Assembly: GCA_035310125.1 (NCBI GenBank)
Contig: DATGEP010000177.1
Span: forward strand, 1-62,925
Reading direction: 5' to 3'
DNA length: 62,925 nt
Origin: DATGEP01 sp035310125
GTDB lineage: Bacteria; Chloroflexota; Ktedonobacteria; Ktedonobacterales; JADMIN01
In this document: piece after piece, positions 54,563 to 61,898 of the stretch
Position numbering within the stretch: the stretch's first letter is position 1
How the letters are laid out: each line of letters begins with the position of its first letter
The notes under the pieces: generated by a model
Databases searched by the model: none
What the model was told of the DNA's origin: nothing
What the model saw: only the letters and a program-made list of their open reading frames with translations
Position numbers and translations under genes: made by a program

Positions 54563-55186
54563 ATGCCAAATCTCCCGCGCACGCTCTCCCTGGCACGCCT
54601 GCGCTTCACGTGGATGTACCTGCGCGGCAGAACTCCGTGGGATACGGGCATCTCGCCGCCCGAGCTGCTCGCCGCAGTCGAAGGGCCGGCTGCGCTCACG
54701 CCAGGTCGCGCGCTCGATCTCGGCTGCGGCACTGGCACGAATAGCTTCTACCTCGCCCGCCACGGCTGGCATGTCACCGGCGTGGACTTCGCGGCGCCCG
54801 CCATCTCGCGAGCACGCGCCAGGCTCCAGCGCGCCGGCAAACTGTCTGGATCAGCGCGCTTCCTGCGCGGCGACGTGACGGCACTAAATACCCTCGCTCT
54901 CGGCGAGCCGTTCAACCTGCTCTTCGATCTCGGCTGTTTCCACACCCTGCCCGCCGACCGCCGCGCGGACTACTCCGCTGGAGTCGCCCGGTACGCCGCC
55001 CCCGGCGCGCGCTACCTGCTCTACGGCTTCCTGCCAGCGGGCGCTGGCGCCCGCCCACTCGGCGTCTCGCTGGACGACCTGCGCCAGCTCTTCACACCCG
55101 CGTTCACCGTGGAACGCGAGGTGCGCGGCCAGGACCCTCACGCACGAGCATCCGCGTGGTACTGGCTGCGCCGGAACGCGACGTAA
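54563..55186 (+). CDS. SAM-dependent methyltransferase (small, class I)
   Basis: 207 residues from ATG 54563; the longer frame back to 53612 is a shadow over the MFS gene. Motif I is ALDLGCGTGTNSFYLARHG, and the acidic loop is VTGVDFAAPAISRARAR. The FNLLFDLGCFHTLPADRRAD block is typical of thiopurine- or TehB-like methyltransferases that modify small toxic molecules. TehB-type enzymes are linked to tellurite resistance. That is of interest here because the adjacent operon contains a TerY-like protein, but the similarity is general. It is convergent with the kinase-like gene at 55206 (19 nt between stops). Confidence 0.88.
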   Translation: MPNLPRTLSLARLRFTWMYLRGRTPWDTGISPPELLAAVEGPAALTPGRALDLGCGTGTNSFYLARHGWHVTGVDFAAPAISRARARLQRAGKLSGSARFLRGDVTALNTLALGEPFNLLFDLGCFHTLPADRRADYSAGVARYAAPGARYLLYGFLPAGAGARPLGVSLDDLRQLFTPAFTVEREVRGQDPHARASAWYWLRRNAT

Positions 55187-55205
55187 ATCCATGGCATGCG
55201 GGCGG

Positions 55206-56138
55206 TTATCCGCGCGCTTGCACGAGCGCCAGCGCCCAGGCGCTCAGCTCTGGGCACGCCGCGAGATCGTTCGCGGCCCACGCCGCATCAAAGAGCGGCA
55301 GCACCGGCGCGCAGACTGTCCATAGCGCATCGCGCACCGCCTGCCACTTAGCCGATCCCACCTCTTGCAGCTCACCCGGCTGGAACAGCGAGTCCGACTC
55401 CGCCTGCGTTCGCGTCCGTACCTCTGGGTCCCACCACACCAGCATCTCCGTCAGCAGAATCGCTCCCGCGAAGCGGTCGCCCTCCGCTCGCCACTGGCCG
55501 CGCTTATCCAGGCTGCGATGCTGATAGCCCGGCGACCCCAGGCTCCGCCGCACTGGCGTGGGCGCGTTGGGCATGTAGAGATTCTCGATATCCAGCAGCT
55601 CAACCCGCTTCAGGTCCGGCGCGAGAATCACATTGCCGCCCGCGATGTCTGTATGCGCCAGATGGTGCGCCTCCAGGTCCCAGAACACCTGCGCCGCCGC
55701 CGCCGCCAGATCGAGCGCGTGATACGGCGTGTACGCCGCGCTCGCCGCCGGGTCAGCCAGGAGTCCCGCCCACGTTCGCCCCGCAATCCACGGCATCAGC
55801 ACCGCATACTCCAAATCGGGACACTGCGCCACCAGATGCGGATACGCCTGCCGCGTGAGACAAACGCGATTGCCCAGATACAGCCCCGGCAAGCTGGCAT
55901 ACGGCGCCAGCGCCGCCACTGACCGCGCGATATGCTCGCCGCGATACGACGGCTTGGACACCTTCAGCGCGAACAGCGCGCCCGTCGCCAGATTCTGCAG
56001 CTGATAGATCAGCGCCTCGCCGCCCTCGACGACGAATACCTCGTCCATGTCCGCCGGAAACAGCGGATGCGGCATGAAGCCGTATGCCGCCGGACCGATG
56101 GCGATCTGAGTACCGAGCTGCGGAGCAAAGTCAGCCAA
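55206..56138 (-). CDS. Kinase-fold protein of the TerY-P triad type
   Basis: 310 residues from TTG 56138 (GGAAAGGA upstream), last gene of the WXG100/vWA/PP2C operon. An ATP-binding Lys is likely in FALKVSK (K59). The catalytic loop reads HTDIAGGNV (D164, N169), and the metal motif DFG is replaced by DIE (D183). The activation-segment region GSPGYQHRSLDKRG resembles an APE-like site (SPGYQHRS). So it is probably an active Ser/Thr kinase of a divergent class, as in the TerY-P triads of Anantharaman and colleagues. No membrane helix is seen. It starts 24 nt after the PP2C gene. Confidence 0.85.
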   Translation of the reverse strand: MADFAPQLGTQIAIGPAAYGFMPHPLFPADMDEVFVVEGGEALIYQLQNLATGALFALKVSKPSYRGEHIARSVAALAPYASLPGLYLGNRVCLTRQAYPHLVAQCPDLEYAVLMPWIAGRTWAGLLADPAASAAYTPYHALDLAAAAAQVFWDLEAHHLAHTDIAGGNVILAPDLKRVELLDIENLYMPNAPTPVRRSLGSPGYQHRSLDKRGQWRAEGDRFAGAILLTEMLVWWDPEVRTRTQAESDSLFQPGELQEVGSAKWQAVRDALWTVCAPVLPLFDAAWAANDLAACPELSAWALALVQARG

Positions 56139-56162
56139 CGCGAGTAGTCCTTTCCACGTCCA

Positions 56163-57041
56163 TCACTTCTCCGTCCCCCTGCGCTTGCGAGAAGAAGCCG
56201 CCGGGGATGAGGTTGCCCAGCGGATGTCCAGCATCGCCATATCATCATTCGCCGGCGTCGCCAGCTGCGCCTCACACCGCTCGCGCAGCTCGTCATCCGA
56301 GAGAAAAACCAGCTCCTCGCTCAGTACATCGCAGCCATCCGTATGAATGAGCAGCCGCTCCATGCTCTCCAGCGTGAAGAGGCGCACACTTGGCGTGCCG
56401 CGCAAGCCCCGGCCCGTAGACCAGCGCACCGCATCATCCGCCGGGCGGATATACATGCCCTCCAGCGCGGAGATAAAGACATACGCCGATACATTGCCCA
56501 TCCAGCAGAATACCGCTCGCACGGCGGCAGAGCCCGCTATCCGGTCAACACGCCCCGCGAAAAACACCGTCTCGCTCCCATACTCGCCGCGCAGATCCTC
56601 CAGTACCTCACGCACCATCGCCTCCGTCTCCGGCGGAGTCCCCTGCGCCATTAGCTCTGCCTGCGCCTCCGCTGCCCATTGCGCCAGCCGCGTCCGCAAG
56701 CGGGTTTCGAACGGCTCGTCCGCGCTCGGCACGCCATCCAGACCATCCAGCCAATCCACCAACCGCACCGCGAGAAACGTTGCCGCGAAATCACCTTTGT
56801 AGGAGCTACCCACACCGTCACACACGCAGAACGCCAGCGTATTCCCCGCGGGCGCGCTCAACGCCCGCACGTAGTCCTGGCCCACCAGATTCTGCGTCCG
56901 TGCTTCACGGCAGCGTTGATAGAGCAGCCGCGCCGCTACGCCCTCACCCAACGAGCCGCGCACCAGCCGATCCCGCGATTGGTCGCTGACGAGCAAAATC
57001 CGCCGGTCGCCTGTTCCGCTAACGTTGGTTTCCGCGCTCAT
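56163..57041 (-). CDS. PP2C-type phosphatase of the triad
   Basis: 292 residues. FCVCDGVGSSYKGDFAATFL (DGVG at 75-78) is the first metal site, WMGNVSAYVF the central strand, LIHTDGCDVL the second site, and ANDDMAMLDI the third, so the Mn/Mg-binding Asp residues are kept in a divergent PP2C form. The N-terminal 45 residues and the Ser/Arg/Lys tail (SPAASSRKRRGTEK) are extra. It lies between the vWA protein (21 nt upstream) and the kinase-like protein (24 nt downstream). It is predicted to oppose that kinase in a vWA-phosphatase-kinase module. Confidence 0.87.
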   Translation of the reverse strand: MSAETNVSGTGDRRILLVSDQSRDRLVRGSLGEGVAARLLYQRCREARTQNLVGQDYVRALSAPAGNTLAFCVCDGVGSSYKGDFAATFLAVRLVDWLDGLDGVPSADEPFETRLRTRLAQWAAEAQAELMAQGTPPETEAMVREVLEDLRGEYGSETVFFAGRVDRIAGSAAVRAVFCWMGNVSAYVFISALEGMYIRPADDAVRWSTGRGLRGTPSVRLFTLESMERLLIHTDGCDVLSEELVFLSDDELRERCEAQLATPANDDMAMLDIRWATSSPAASSRKRRGTEK

Positions 57042-57062
57042 GTCGCGCGCTCCCCCTATCCC

Positions 57063-57809
57063 CTACTTCAGCTGCGTCGCTGCCGAGATGACGAACGCGA
57101 GCCGCACCAGATCGCTATGGAAGCCCGGAAAAAAGAGCGCCGCGCCCGGCTGGATGTGATAGCCATAGTTGTTGATATTCTGCCGGTATGTCTCTGGCAT
57201 CGGTGACGAGAGACTGAAGAGAAACGCCGCATAGTCGTTCGCCAGCTCGTTCTCGCGCTGAATACCCGGCCATTGCCGCCAGTCCGCCACCGGCTTGCGC
57301 AGCATCCCATCCGCGACATACACATTCTCTACCAGCACCGTCCCATCATGGACGCCCATCCCCTGAATGCGCCGGATGCTCGGCGAAGGATCCACCGTCG
57401 TAAACACCCCATCCGTCAGGTGACAAACCAGCGGCGCGGGACTATGCTGAAACTCCGCGAGGTGCTCTCCCAGCAGCGCCTCCACCGCCGCGAATCCCGC
57501 CGCCGTATCCGTTACGCCGCCCGCGCTCAGCTCCGGCACGCCCGACTTTAGCAAGTCCGGCAGGTCACGAATGCCGCCAAGCACGTCTATTACCTGCGTG
57601 CTATACGCGAAGATAGCGATTTTATAGCGCCGCTGCACCACGCCGTCGCGCATGGAGCGCCTCACCATATCCTTCACCGCTGCGCGCAGCGCCTGGTTGA
57701 CCAGCGTAATCTTCGTCGCCGTATCGCACGGCTCATTCATCGAGTCGCTCGCATCTATCAGATATATCACCAGCGCGGGAGTCAACGCGGTCGCGGGCTG
57801 CGAATACAT
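57063..57809 (-). CDS. TerY-like von Willebrand factor A protein
   Basis: 248 residues. VIYLIDASDSMN (DxSxS at 19-23) is the MIDAS metal site, with the Thr in GGVTDTAAGF and the Asp in CHLTDGVFT completing it. The rest follows soluble TerY-type vWA proteins (KIAIFAYSTQVID, then DGTVLVENVYVADG). In ter systems TerY pairs with a PP2C phosphatase and a kinase-like protein, the same set and order found here. It is predicted to be a cytosolic scaffold that binds partners through Mg. The start at 57809 has a weak AAGGGGAAGC upstream. It is preceded by the unknown 262-residue protein. Confidence 0.88.
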   Translation of the reverse strand: MYSQPATALTPALVIYLIDASDSMNEPCDTATKITLVNQALRAAVKDMVRRSMRDGVVQRRYKIAIFAYSTQVIDVLGGIRDLPDLLKSGVPELSAGGVTDTAAGFAAVEALLGEHLAEFQHSPAPLVCHLTDGVFTTVDPSPSIRRIQGMGVHDGTVLVENVYVADGMLRKPVADWRQWPGIQRENELANDYAAFLFSLSSPMPETYRQNINNYGYHIQPGAALFFPGFHSDLVRLAFVISAATQLK

Positions 57810-57874
57810 GAGCTAGCTTCCCCTTTTGCCTGCCTGTCAGATCGTCGTGCGCCAGGTTCCCAAAATGCCATCCC

Positions 57875-58663
57875 TCAGAGTGTCCACGACAAGGCGGACG
57901 CGGGGTCTGGCCGGCCCTCATCTTCGCCGGGACGGAAGACAATCGCTTCCTGTCCCTCCACCAGCACCGCGCTCCCAGCCGGCAGCGCCAGATACGGCAC
58001 GATACCCGGAAACCCCGCCACGACATGCACCAGCCGCACGGAAGCGAGCGCCTGCGAATTATGGTGATCGTGCGCTGGATCGGCACAGCGAATCACCCAG
58101 CCGCTCTCGCCGCGCTCCGGCTCGCTCCGCCGCTCCAGCACCAGTGGATGCGGGTACTCCGGGCCAGTCGGCGGCACCCGCGTACAGATAACCGCCAGAT
58201 CAGATCGGTGCGGAGGCGCCGCGACGCCTGCGATACCGTTTCGCCGCAGCCCCTCCGTCTGCGCCCGCATCAGCGCCACCAGCCCATTCGCGCCGCGGCG
58301 ATACGTCGCTGGAGTCGCGAGCAACGGCTCCGTCAGCTCGCTCACCACCAGCCGGCCCGCCGAGTCGCCGCTTGCCGCACCCGCCTCGAAACGCACCGTC
58401 GTCCAGCCGTAGTCAAAGGTGTCGCCTTGACGAAAGCGTTGCCCCCCAGCCTCCACCGCATCCCCGATGGCAGCCAGCAGCCGCTCGATCTCACCATCGC
58501 GCGCGCCATCCGCCTCCCACGGCAGTGGCACCGTCGCATCGAGCTGCCCTAACGACTCCAACCCCTCCGTCCAGGCCCAGCGATACAGTGCGGTCCCCCC
58601 GCTGAATGCGATGCGCACACTCCGCTCCCATCCACCGATGTCGCTACAATCCCGCGAGTCCAC
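57875..58663 (-). CDS. Unknown protein of the WXG100/TerY-P operon
   Basis: 262 residues from GTG 58663. Two parts are visible. The first (residues 10-155) has SVRIAFSGGTALYRWAWTEG, YGWTTVRFEAGAA and RRGANGLVALMRAQTEGLRR. The second (165-262) has GWVIRCADPAHDHHNSQA, VHVVAGFPGIVPYLALPAGS and AVLVEGQEAIVFRPGEDE. The second part resembles, faintly, Imm33/DUF2185-type domains (a GW..., then PxGSA pattern) that act as immunity proteins in polymorphic-toxin loci. I treat this as a suggestion only. It sits between the long WXG protein and the vWA gene with 60-70 nt gaps, so it belongs to the operon. Confidence 0.75.
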   Translation of the reverse strand: MDSRDCSDIGGWERSVRIAFSGGTALYRWAWTEGLESLGQLDATVPLPWEADGARDGEIERLLAAIGDAVEAGGQRFRQGDTFDYGWTTVRFEAGAASGDSAGRLVVSELTEPLLATPATYRRGANGLVALMRAQTEGLRRNGIAGVAAPPHRSDLAVICTRVPPTGPEYPHPLVLERRSEPERGESGWVIRCADPAHDHHNSQALASVRLVHVVAGFPGIVPYLALPAGSAVLVEGQEAIVFRPGEDEGRPDPASALSWTL

Positions 58664-58729
58664 CTCACCACGACCCGCTGCCGCGCCGAGAAGCCGCGAC
58701 GCAATAGGCGGCGTGTCTTATAAACCAAG

Positions 58730-59668
58730 CTATGCCAGCGCCGCCGCGCCACTCCCCTGCTGCCGCGCCGCGACCAGCGCCGCGTCCGACGGCGATGCGC
58801 CCAGGTCCGCTCGCGAATAGGTGCGCGTCTGCCCCTGCCCATTCGCCTTTCCGTCCCGCGCGTGATCCCCCGCGGTTGCGCGCTCACCAGAGGCGGACGG
58901 CTCATCACCAGCATCAGACTCGTTGCCGCCATTACCGCCCCCGAAGCTGGCCGCGCCGCTGGTCGTGCCGTCTCCACTGGCCGCCGAGGTAAAGAAGCCC
59001 GGCGCTACTGGCGCGGCATCGTTGCTCTTCGCGCCCGGGCTCGTGGCATGCGCGCCAACATCTGTCGCCGTCTGGGTGTAGCCTGCCGCCGCTGTGTTCT
59101 GGCCCGCTGCCGCCTGCATCGCGGCGGACCACCCCATCTGCGCGATGCCAACCGCTGTGCTATCCACGCCACCGCTCAGGCGTGCGCCGCTCGTCGTCCC
59201 GTGCGCCGCGCCCTCGAAGCCACTCGCCCCATCCGCCACTGCCTGGTCGTAGCCGTCGCTCACCACTTTATAGGCGTTCACGGCCTCCGAGGCATGGACG
59301 ACATCCGCTCCAGGTATCAGAATGCGCACCTGATTCGGCACAATCTGCACGCGCCCCGAATCAATCCCGCGCACTAGCTTCCCCGCCGGACTCGTCTGGA
59401 CATTCGCAATGGTCGTCGCCAGCGCATTCAACACGTTCGCGGAGCGTTCCAGCGTCGTCGCGCTGCTCAGCGTATCATCGCCGAAACGCTCCCATGCCCC
59501 CTGGAATTGCTCGCTGCTCGACCCAACCCAGGCGTCCGATCCGTTGACAAGATCCTGTGTCCGATTAGTGAGCACACTGTGAATACGCCGCAGCTCCTCG
59601 GCGGCGGCATAAAACCGCTTGGCCGCCGCCGTCAGGTCATCAGGATTGGCTGGTGGGTTGTCGCCCAT
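58730..59668 (-). CDS. WXG100-type protein with a long Gly/Ala/Ser tail
   Basis: 312 residues from ATG 59668 (GGAG 11 nt upstream); a GTG at 59680 is an alternative. Residues 10-100 form a helical hairpin with W47-V-G49 at the turn (GSDAWVGSSSEQFQGAWERF), the WXG100/ESAT-6 fold. Residues 100-160 are folded-looking (VRILIPGADVVHASEAVNAY). The rest is a low-complexity Gly/Ala/Ser/Thr tail (for example TSGAASFGGGNGGNESD). Large WXG-headed proteins of this kind are substrates or effectors of ESX/type VII-like export, but no toxin domain is visible. It is the second gene of the operon. Confidence 0.85.
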   Translation of the reverse strand: MGDNPPANPDDLTAAAKRFYAAAEELRRIHSVLTNRTQDLVNGSDAWVGSSSEQFQGAWERFGDDTLSSATTLERSANVLNALATTIANVQTSPAGKLVRGIDSGRVQIVPNQVRILIPGADVVHASEAVNAYKVVSDGYDQAVADGASGFEGAAHGTTSGARLSGGVDSTAVGIAQMGWSAAMQAAAGQNTAAAGYTQTATDVGAHATSPGAKSNDAAPVAPGFFTSAASGDGTTSGAASFGGGNGGNESDAGDEPSASGERATAGDHARDGKANGQGQTRTYSRADLGASPSDAALVAARQQGSGAAALA

Positions 59669-59780
59669 GCTCGCACACACTCCTTCTCCATGTCACACGC
59701 ACCCGCGAGTGGCCAGCCCGGTCAGGTTTGGCGTAGTGGTGGGATCCGCATTCTCGCAAGTCAACAGACATTTCCGTTCC

Positions 59781-59812
59781 CCACACCACACCACATCACC
59801 ACACCACCACAC
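59781..59812. repeat. CACAC/CCACA low-complexity stretch between the two WXG genes
   Basis: An imperfect CCACA and CACCA repeat of about 32 nt lies just downstream of the small WXG gene stop. It is likely slippage-prone and has no evident function. Confidence 0.5.
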
Positions 59813-59823
59813 TGGCTGAACCG

Positions 59824-60126
59824 CTACTTGGGATGGTGCGGCTGCGCCGTGTTTTGCTTCTCCGCATGCGCAAAGGCAACAGCGGCGTCTCCCAGGGTCT
59901 CCGAGATCGTCTCCATCGCGCGCGCCAGATCGGCGATCTCACCACGCCAGCGCTCCCAGAGGGCATCGAAGCTGCCCCCAAGCCGGCCCGGCCACCCCGC
60001 TGAGAGATTGGATGCCGTAGCATTGAGGCTGCCCAGCAGCCCAAGCACATCGCGCGAAGCGTTGCCGAATTCCACCGCCGCATCGGCGAGCCGTTCGGGC
60101 GTAACGCCTAACTCACCGTTTGCCAT
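59824..60126 (-). CDS. WXG100-family small protein (ESAT-6-like)
   Basis: 100 residues, the exact size for which the family is named. Two helices flank the turn with W45-P46-G47 (SAGWPGRLGGSFDALWERW). Such proteins dimerise and are exported by type VII/ESX-like machines, or act as chaperones for larger WXG proteins. AAGGAG lies 7 nt upstream of the ATG, and a promoter at 60197-60225 precedes it, so it leads the operon. No EccC-type ATPase or other secretion gene is in this window. The short helix-breaking tail ends in NTAQPHHPK. Confidence 0.9.
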   Translation of the reverse strand: MANGELGVTPERLADAAVEFGNASRDVLGLLGSLNATASNLSAGWPGRLGGSFDALWERWRGEIADLARAMETISETLGDAAVAFAHAEKQNTAQPHHPK

Positions 60127-60196
60127 ACCGGCTCCTTCTTGTTCCTACCAGGCGCCGCCAATTCAATACCGCGTGCCTGCCCGCCGCGCCCATCCT

Positions 60197-60225
60197 AGCA
60201 TAGCCACGGCGACCGCTCGCGTCAA
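60197..60225 (-). promoter_or_regulatory. Predicted promoter of the WXG100/TerY-P operon
   Basis: On the minus strand TTGACG (60220-60225) and TATGCT (60197-60202) are exactly 17 nt apart. The start near 60190 gives an approximately 64-nt leader, and no other strong promoter was seen up to 55206. Confidence 0.6.
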
Positions 60226-60353
60226 GCACATCCTCTCGTGGCCATCCCTGACCGTTCGCGCGCTCCATTCGCTACCCGAAACACCCGCCGTCCCTCTCCA
60301 TACGCCCCCGTGGTGAAATCTCACCTCCGTTCCCCTCGCAGCCGCTCTATCCG

Positions 60354-60385
60354 CCTGCCGGGCGTTTCAATAGGCGCCCGGCAGG
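60354..60385 (-). terminator. 11-bp hairpin after the lipoprotein gene
   Basis: CCTGCCGGGCG (60354-60364) and CGCCCGGCAGG (60375-60385) pair perfectly around 10 nt, 18 nt after the 60404 stop. It also insulates the WXG operon promoter. Confidence 0.65.
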
Positions 60386-60403
60386 TCAGAGTGTCAAAGC
60401 CGC

Positions 60404-60949
60404 TCACCCGCCGTATCCGCCGTACCCGCTACTCGGGGTGGCCGTTGGATTGGCAGCCGGCGCGGAAGCGGGCGCCAGGCTGGGTGTCGCCACATGCCAC
60501 AGACCACGAATGCCGTCGCCGTTCGTGTCGCCGGGACTCTTATCGCCTGCGAACGTATACAGCGGGTGACCGTTGTACATCACCTGCTGGCCGTTTGCCG
60601 CGTTGAGGATGCTCAGGCCGCCGGGGAGCGTGGTATCGCTGGTAGGCGCGGCGCCGTAGTGTGTCAGCAACGGCGGCCAGTTCGAGACGCAGCCGCTGGC
60701 GCAAGCGACGCTCGTCGCGGTGTCTTTATCGAAGTAATACAGTGTCATGCCCTGCGCCGTCGTCAGCACCGTCTCGGAGACCCCCTTGACCGTGGCATTC
60801 CGTGTGCTGATGAGCGCCGAGCTGCCCGATGACGAGGTAGAAGTAGATGTCGGCGCGCTGCCGCCAAGGGGAGTGTCCGCCGCGCCGCAGGCGCTCAGAG
60901 TAAGTGCGCCGAGCAGACCGAGCGCGGCGCCCAGGATTTTCCAACGCAT
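60404..60949 (-). CDS. Secreted lipoprotein with Yx(FWY)xxD motifs (COG4315 type)
   Basis: 181 residues from ATG 60949 (AAGGAG 7 nt upstream). The signal peptide (WKILGAALGLLGALTL) ends in the lipobox LSAC, so the mature protein should be lipid-anchored outside the membrane. A Ser/Thr linker is followed by two copies of the Yx(F/W)xxD motif (LYYFDKD and LYTFAGD) around the Cys pair ACASGC and NWPPL. This matches predicted lipoproteins of COG4315. Their function is unknown; heme or electron-transfer links have been suggested. The C-terminus is Pro/Ala/Gly-rich. It should depend on LspA (29318) for maturation. Confidence 0.9.
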   Translation of the reverse strand: MRWKILGAALGLLGALTLSACGAADTPLGGSAPTSTSTSSSGSSALISTRNATVKGVSETVLTTAQGMTLYYFDKDTATSVACASGCVSNWPPLLTHYGAAPTSDTTLPGGLSILNAANGQQVMYNGHPLYTFAGDKSPGDTNGDGIRGLWHVATPSLAPASAPAANPTATPSSGYGGYGG

Positions 60950-60994
60950 CGAGTGTCTCCTTGCTTTTTTGAGGTGAATAGCGGCACGTGCCAC

Positions 60995-61322
60995 ACCCCA
61001 TGGTACGCAGAGACGTTACGAGCGCTGGCGCTGTTACGGATCAAGTGCTCTTAAAGACGTAGATATCTACCACGATCTGCCCTGGATCGGTGCCCAAATT
61101 GAAAAATGAGCGATAGACAGTCTCGATGAAGACATATTCGTGGACTCCAAGGTCTGTGAGCACTCGGTTGTTAAACTGTTGGGCAAGTTACAGATCGGCA
61201 AAGAGCCAGCCGGCCATGCCTCATCGCTCCATGTCCCCTTTTGCCAGCAGCCGCGTTTCTATTGATGTCGATGCGCATCGGAGACGTCGTTACAGAGTGC
61301 GGTAAGCCGGGTGGAGGATGCT
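60995..61322. other. 328-nt gap upstream of the ECF sigma gene, with a gene remnant
   Basis: Its minus strand holds the apparent gene remnant at 61041-61187. The upstream part of the sigma-factor gene has no consensus promoter that I can point to. Nothing else is seen. Confidence 0.5.
61041..61187 (-). pseudogene. Fragment of an unidentified protein-coding gene
   Basis: A 48-codon open stretch with no upstream start (in-frame TAA at 61188-61190) reads like real protein: LAQQFNNRVLTDLGVHEYVF then IETVYRSFFNLGTDPGQIVV. The composition (Tyr, Phe, Val, Ile) differs from the Arg/Ala/Pro-rich shadow frames of this GC-rich DNA. It looks like the C-terminal end of a lost gene. I cannot name the family. 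A 40-residue gene from an internal GTG is possible but lacks a Shine-Dalgarno. Confidence 0.45.
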
Positions 61323-61898
61323 GTGGCGCTGCCGGTGAAAGATAATCGCGAGATGGAGCAGGACGAGCGCGCGCTGGTCGCGGCGGCGCAGGCAGATCCG
61401 CAAGCCTTCGCCGCGCTCTACGCGCGGTTCGCCGCCCGCGTGTATCGCTACATCCGGGCGCATGTGCCCACTGACGACGAAGCCGCCGATCTTTCCCAAC
61501 AAGTGTTTCTCCGCGCGCTGGACGCCCTACCCGCATACCACGAACGAGGCGCTCCGTTCGCGGCGTGGCTCTTCCAGATCGCGCGGCGAGTAGTGATTGA
61601 CGCCGCGCGCCGGCGACGGCCCACGATTGCGTGGGAGGCGCTGCCAGCGCACCTCCACCCGGAGGCGGAAGGTAGCAATCCCGAGACCGCCGTCCTGCGC
61701 GATGAGACGCTCACCCGGCTGCGCGTCCTGGTCGCCAAATTGGATGCCGAGAAGCGCGAGCTATTGGCGCTCCGGTTCGCGGGACAGCTCAGCGCACCAG
61801 AGATCGCGGCGGTGGTCGGGAAGAGTCCGGAAGCGGTCAAACGGCAGCTCACGCGCATCGTCCATGCGCTCAAGGAGCAATTTCATGGCGAAGAATGA
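61323..61898 (+). CDS. ECF-type RNA polymerase sigma factor
   Basis: 191 residues from GTG 61323 (GGAGG 5 nt upstream); GTG 61311 and ATG 61353 are alternatives. Sigma region 2 is FAALYARFAARVYRYIRAHV, then DEAADLSQQVFLRALDALPA, and FAAWLFQIARRVVIDAARRR. Region 4 is DAEKRELLALRFAGQLSAPE, then IAAVVGKSPEAVKRQLTRIV. This is a two-domain extracytoplasmic-function sigma. The next gene overlaps its end by 14 nt and encodes a membrane protein with anti-sigma layout, a typical sigma/anti-sigma pair, so the sigma factor is probably inactive until the partner senses a signal. Confidence 0.93.
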   Translation: MALPVKDNREMEQDERALVAAAQADPQAFAALYARFAARVYRYIRAHVPTDDEAADLSQQVFLRALDALPAYHERGAPFAAWLFQIARRVVIDAARRRRPTIAWEALPAHLHPEAEGSNPETAVLRDETLTRLRVLVAKLDAEKRELLALRFAGQLSAPEIAAVVGKSPEAVKRQLTRIVHALKEQFHGEE

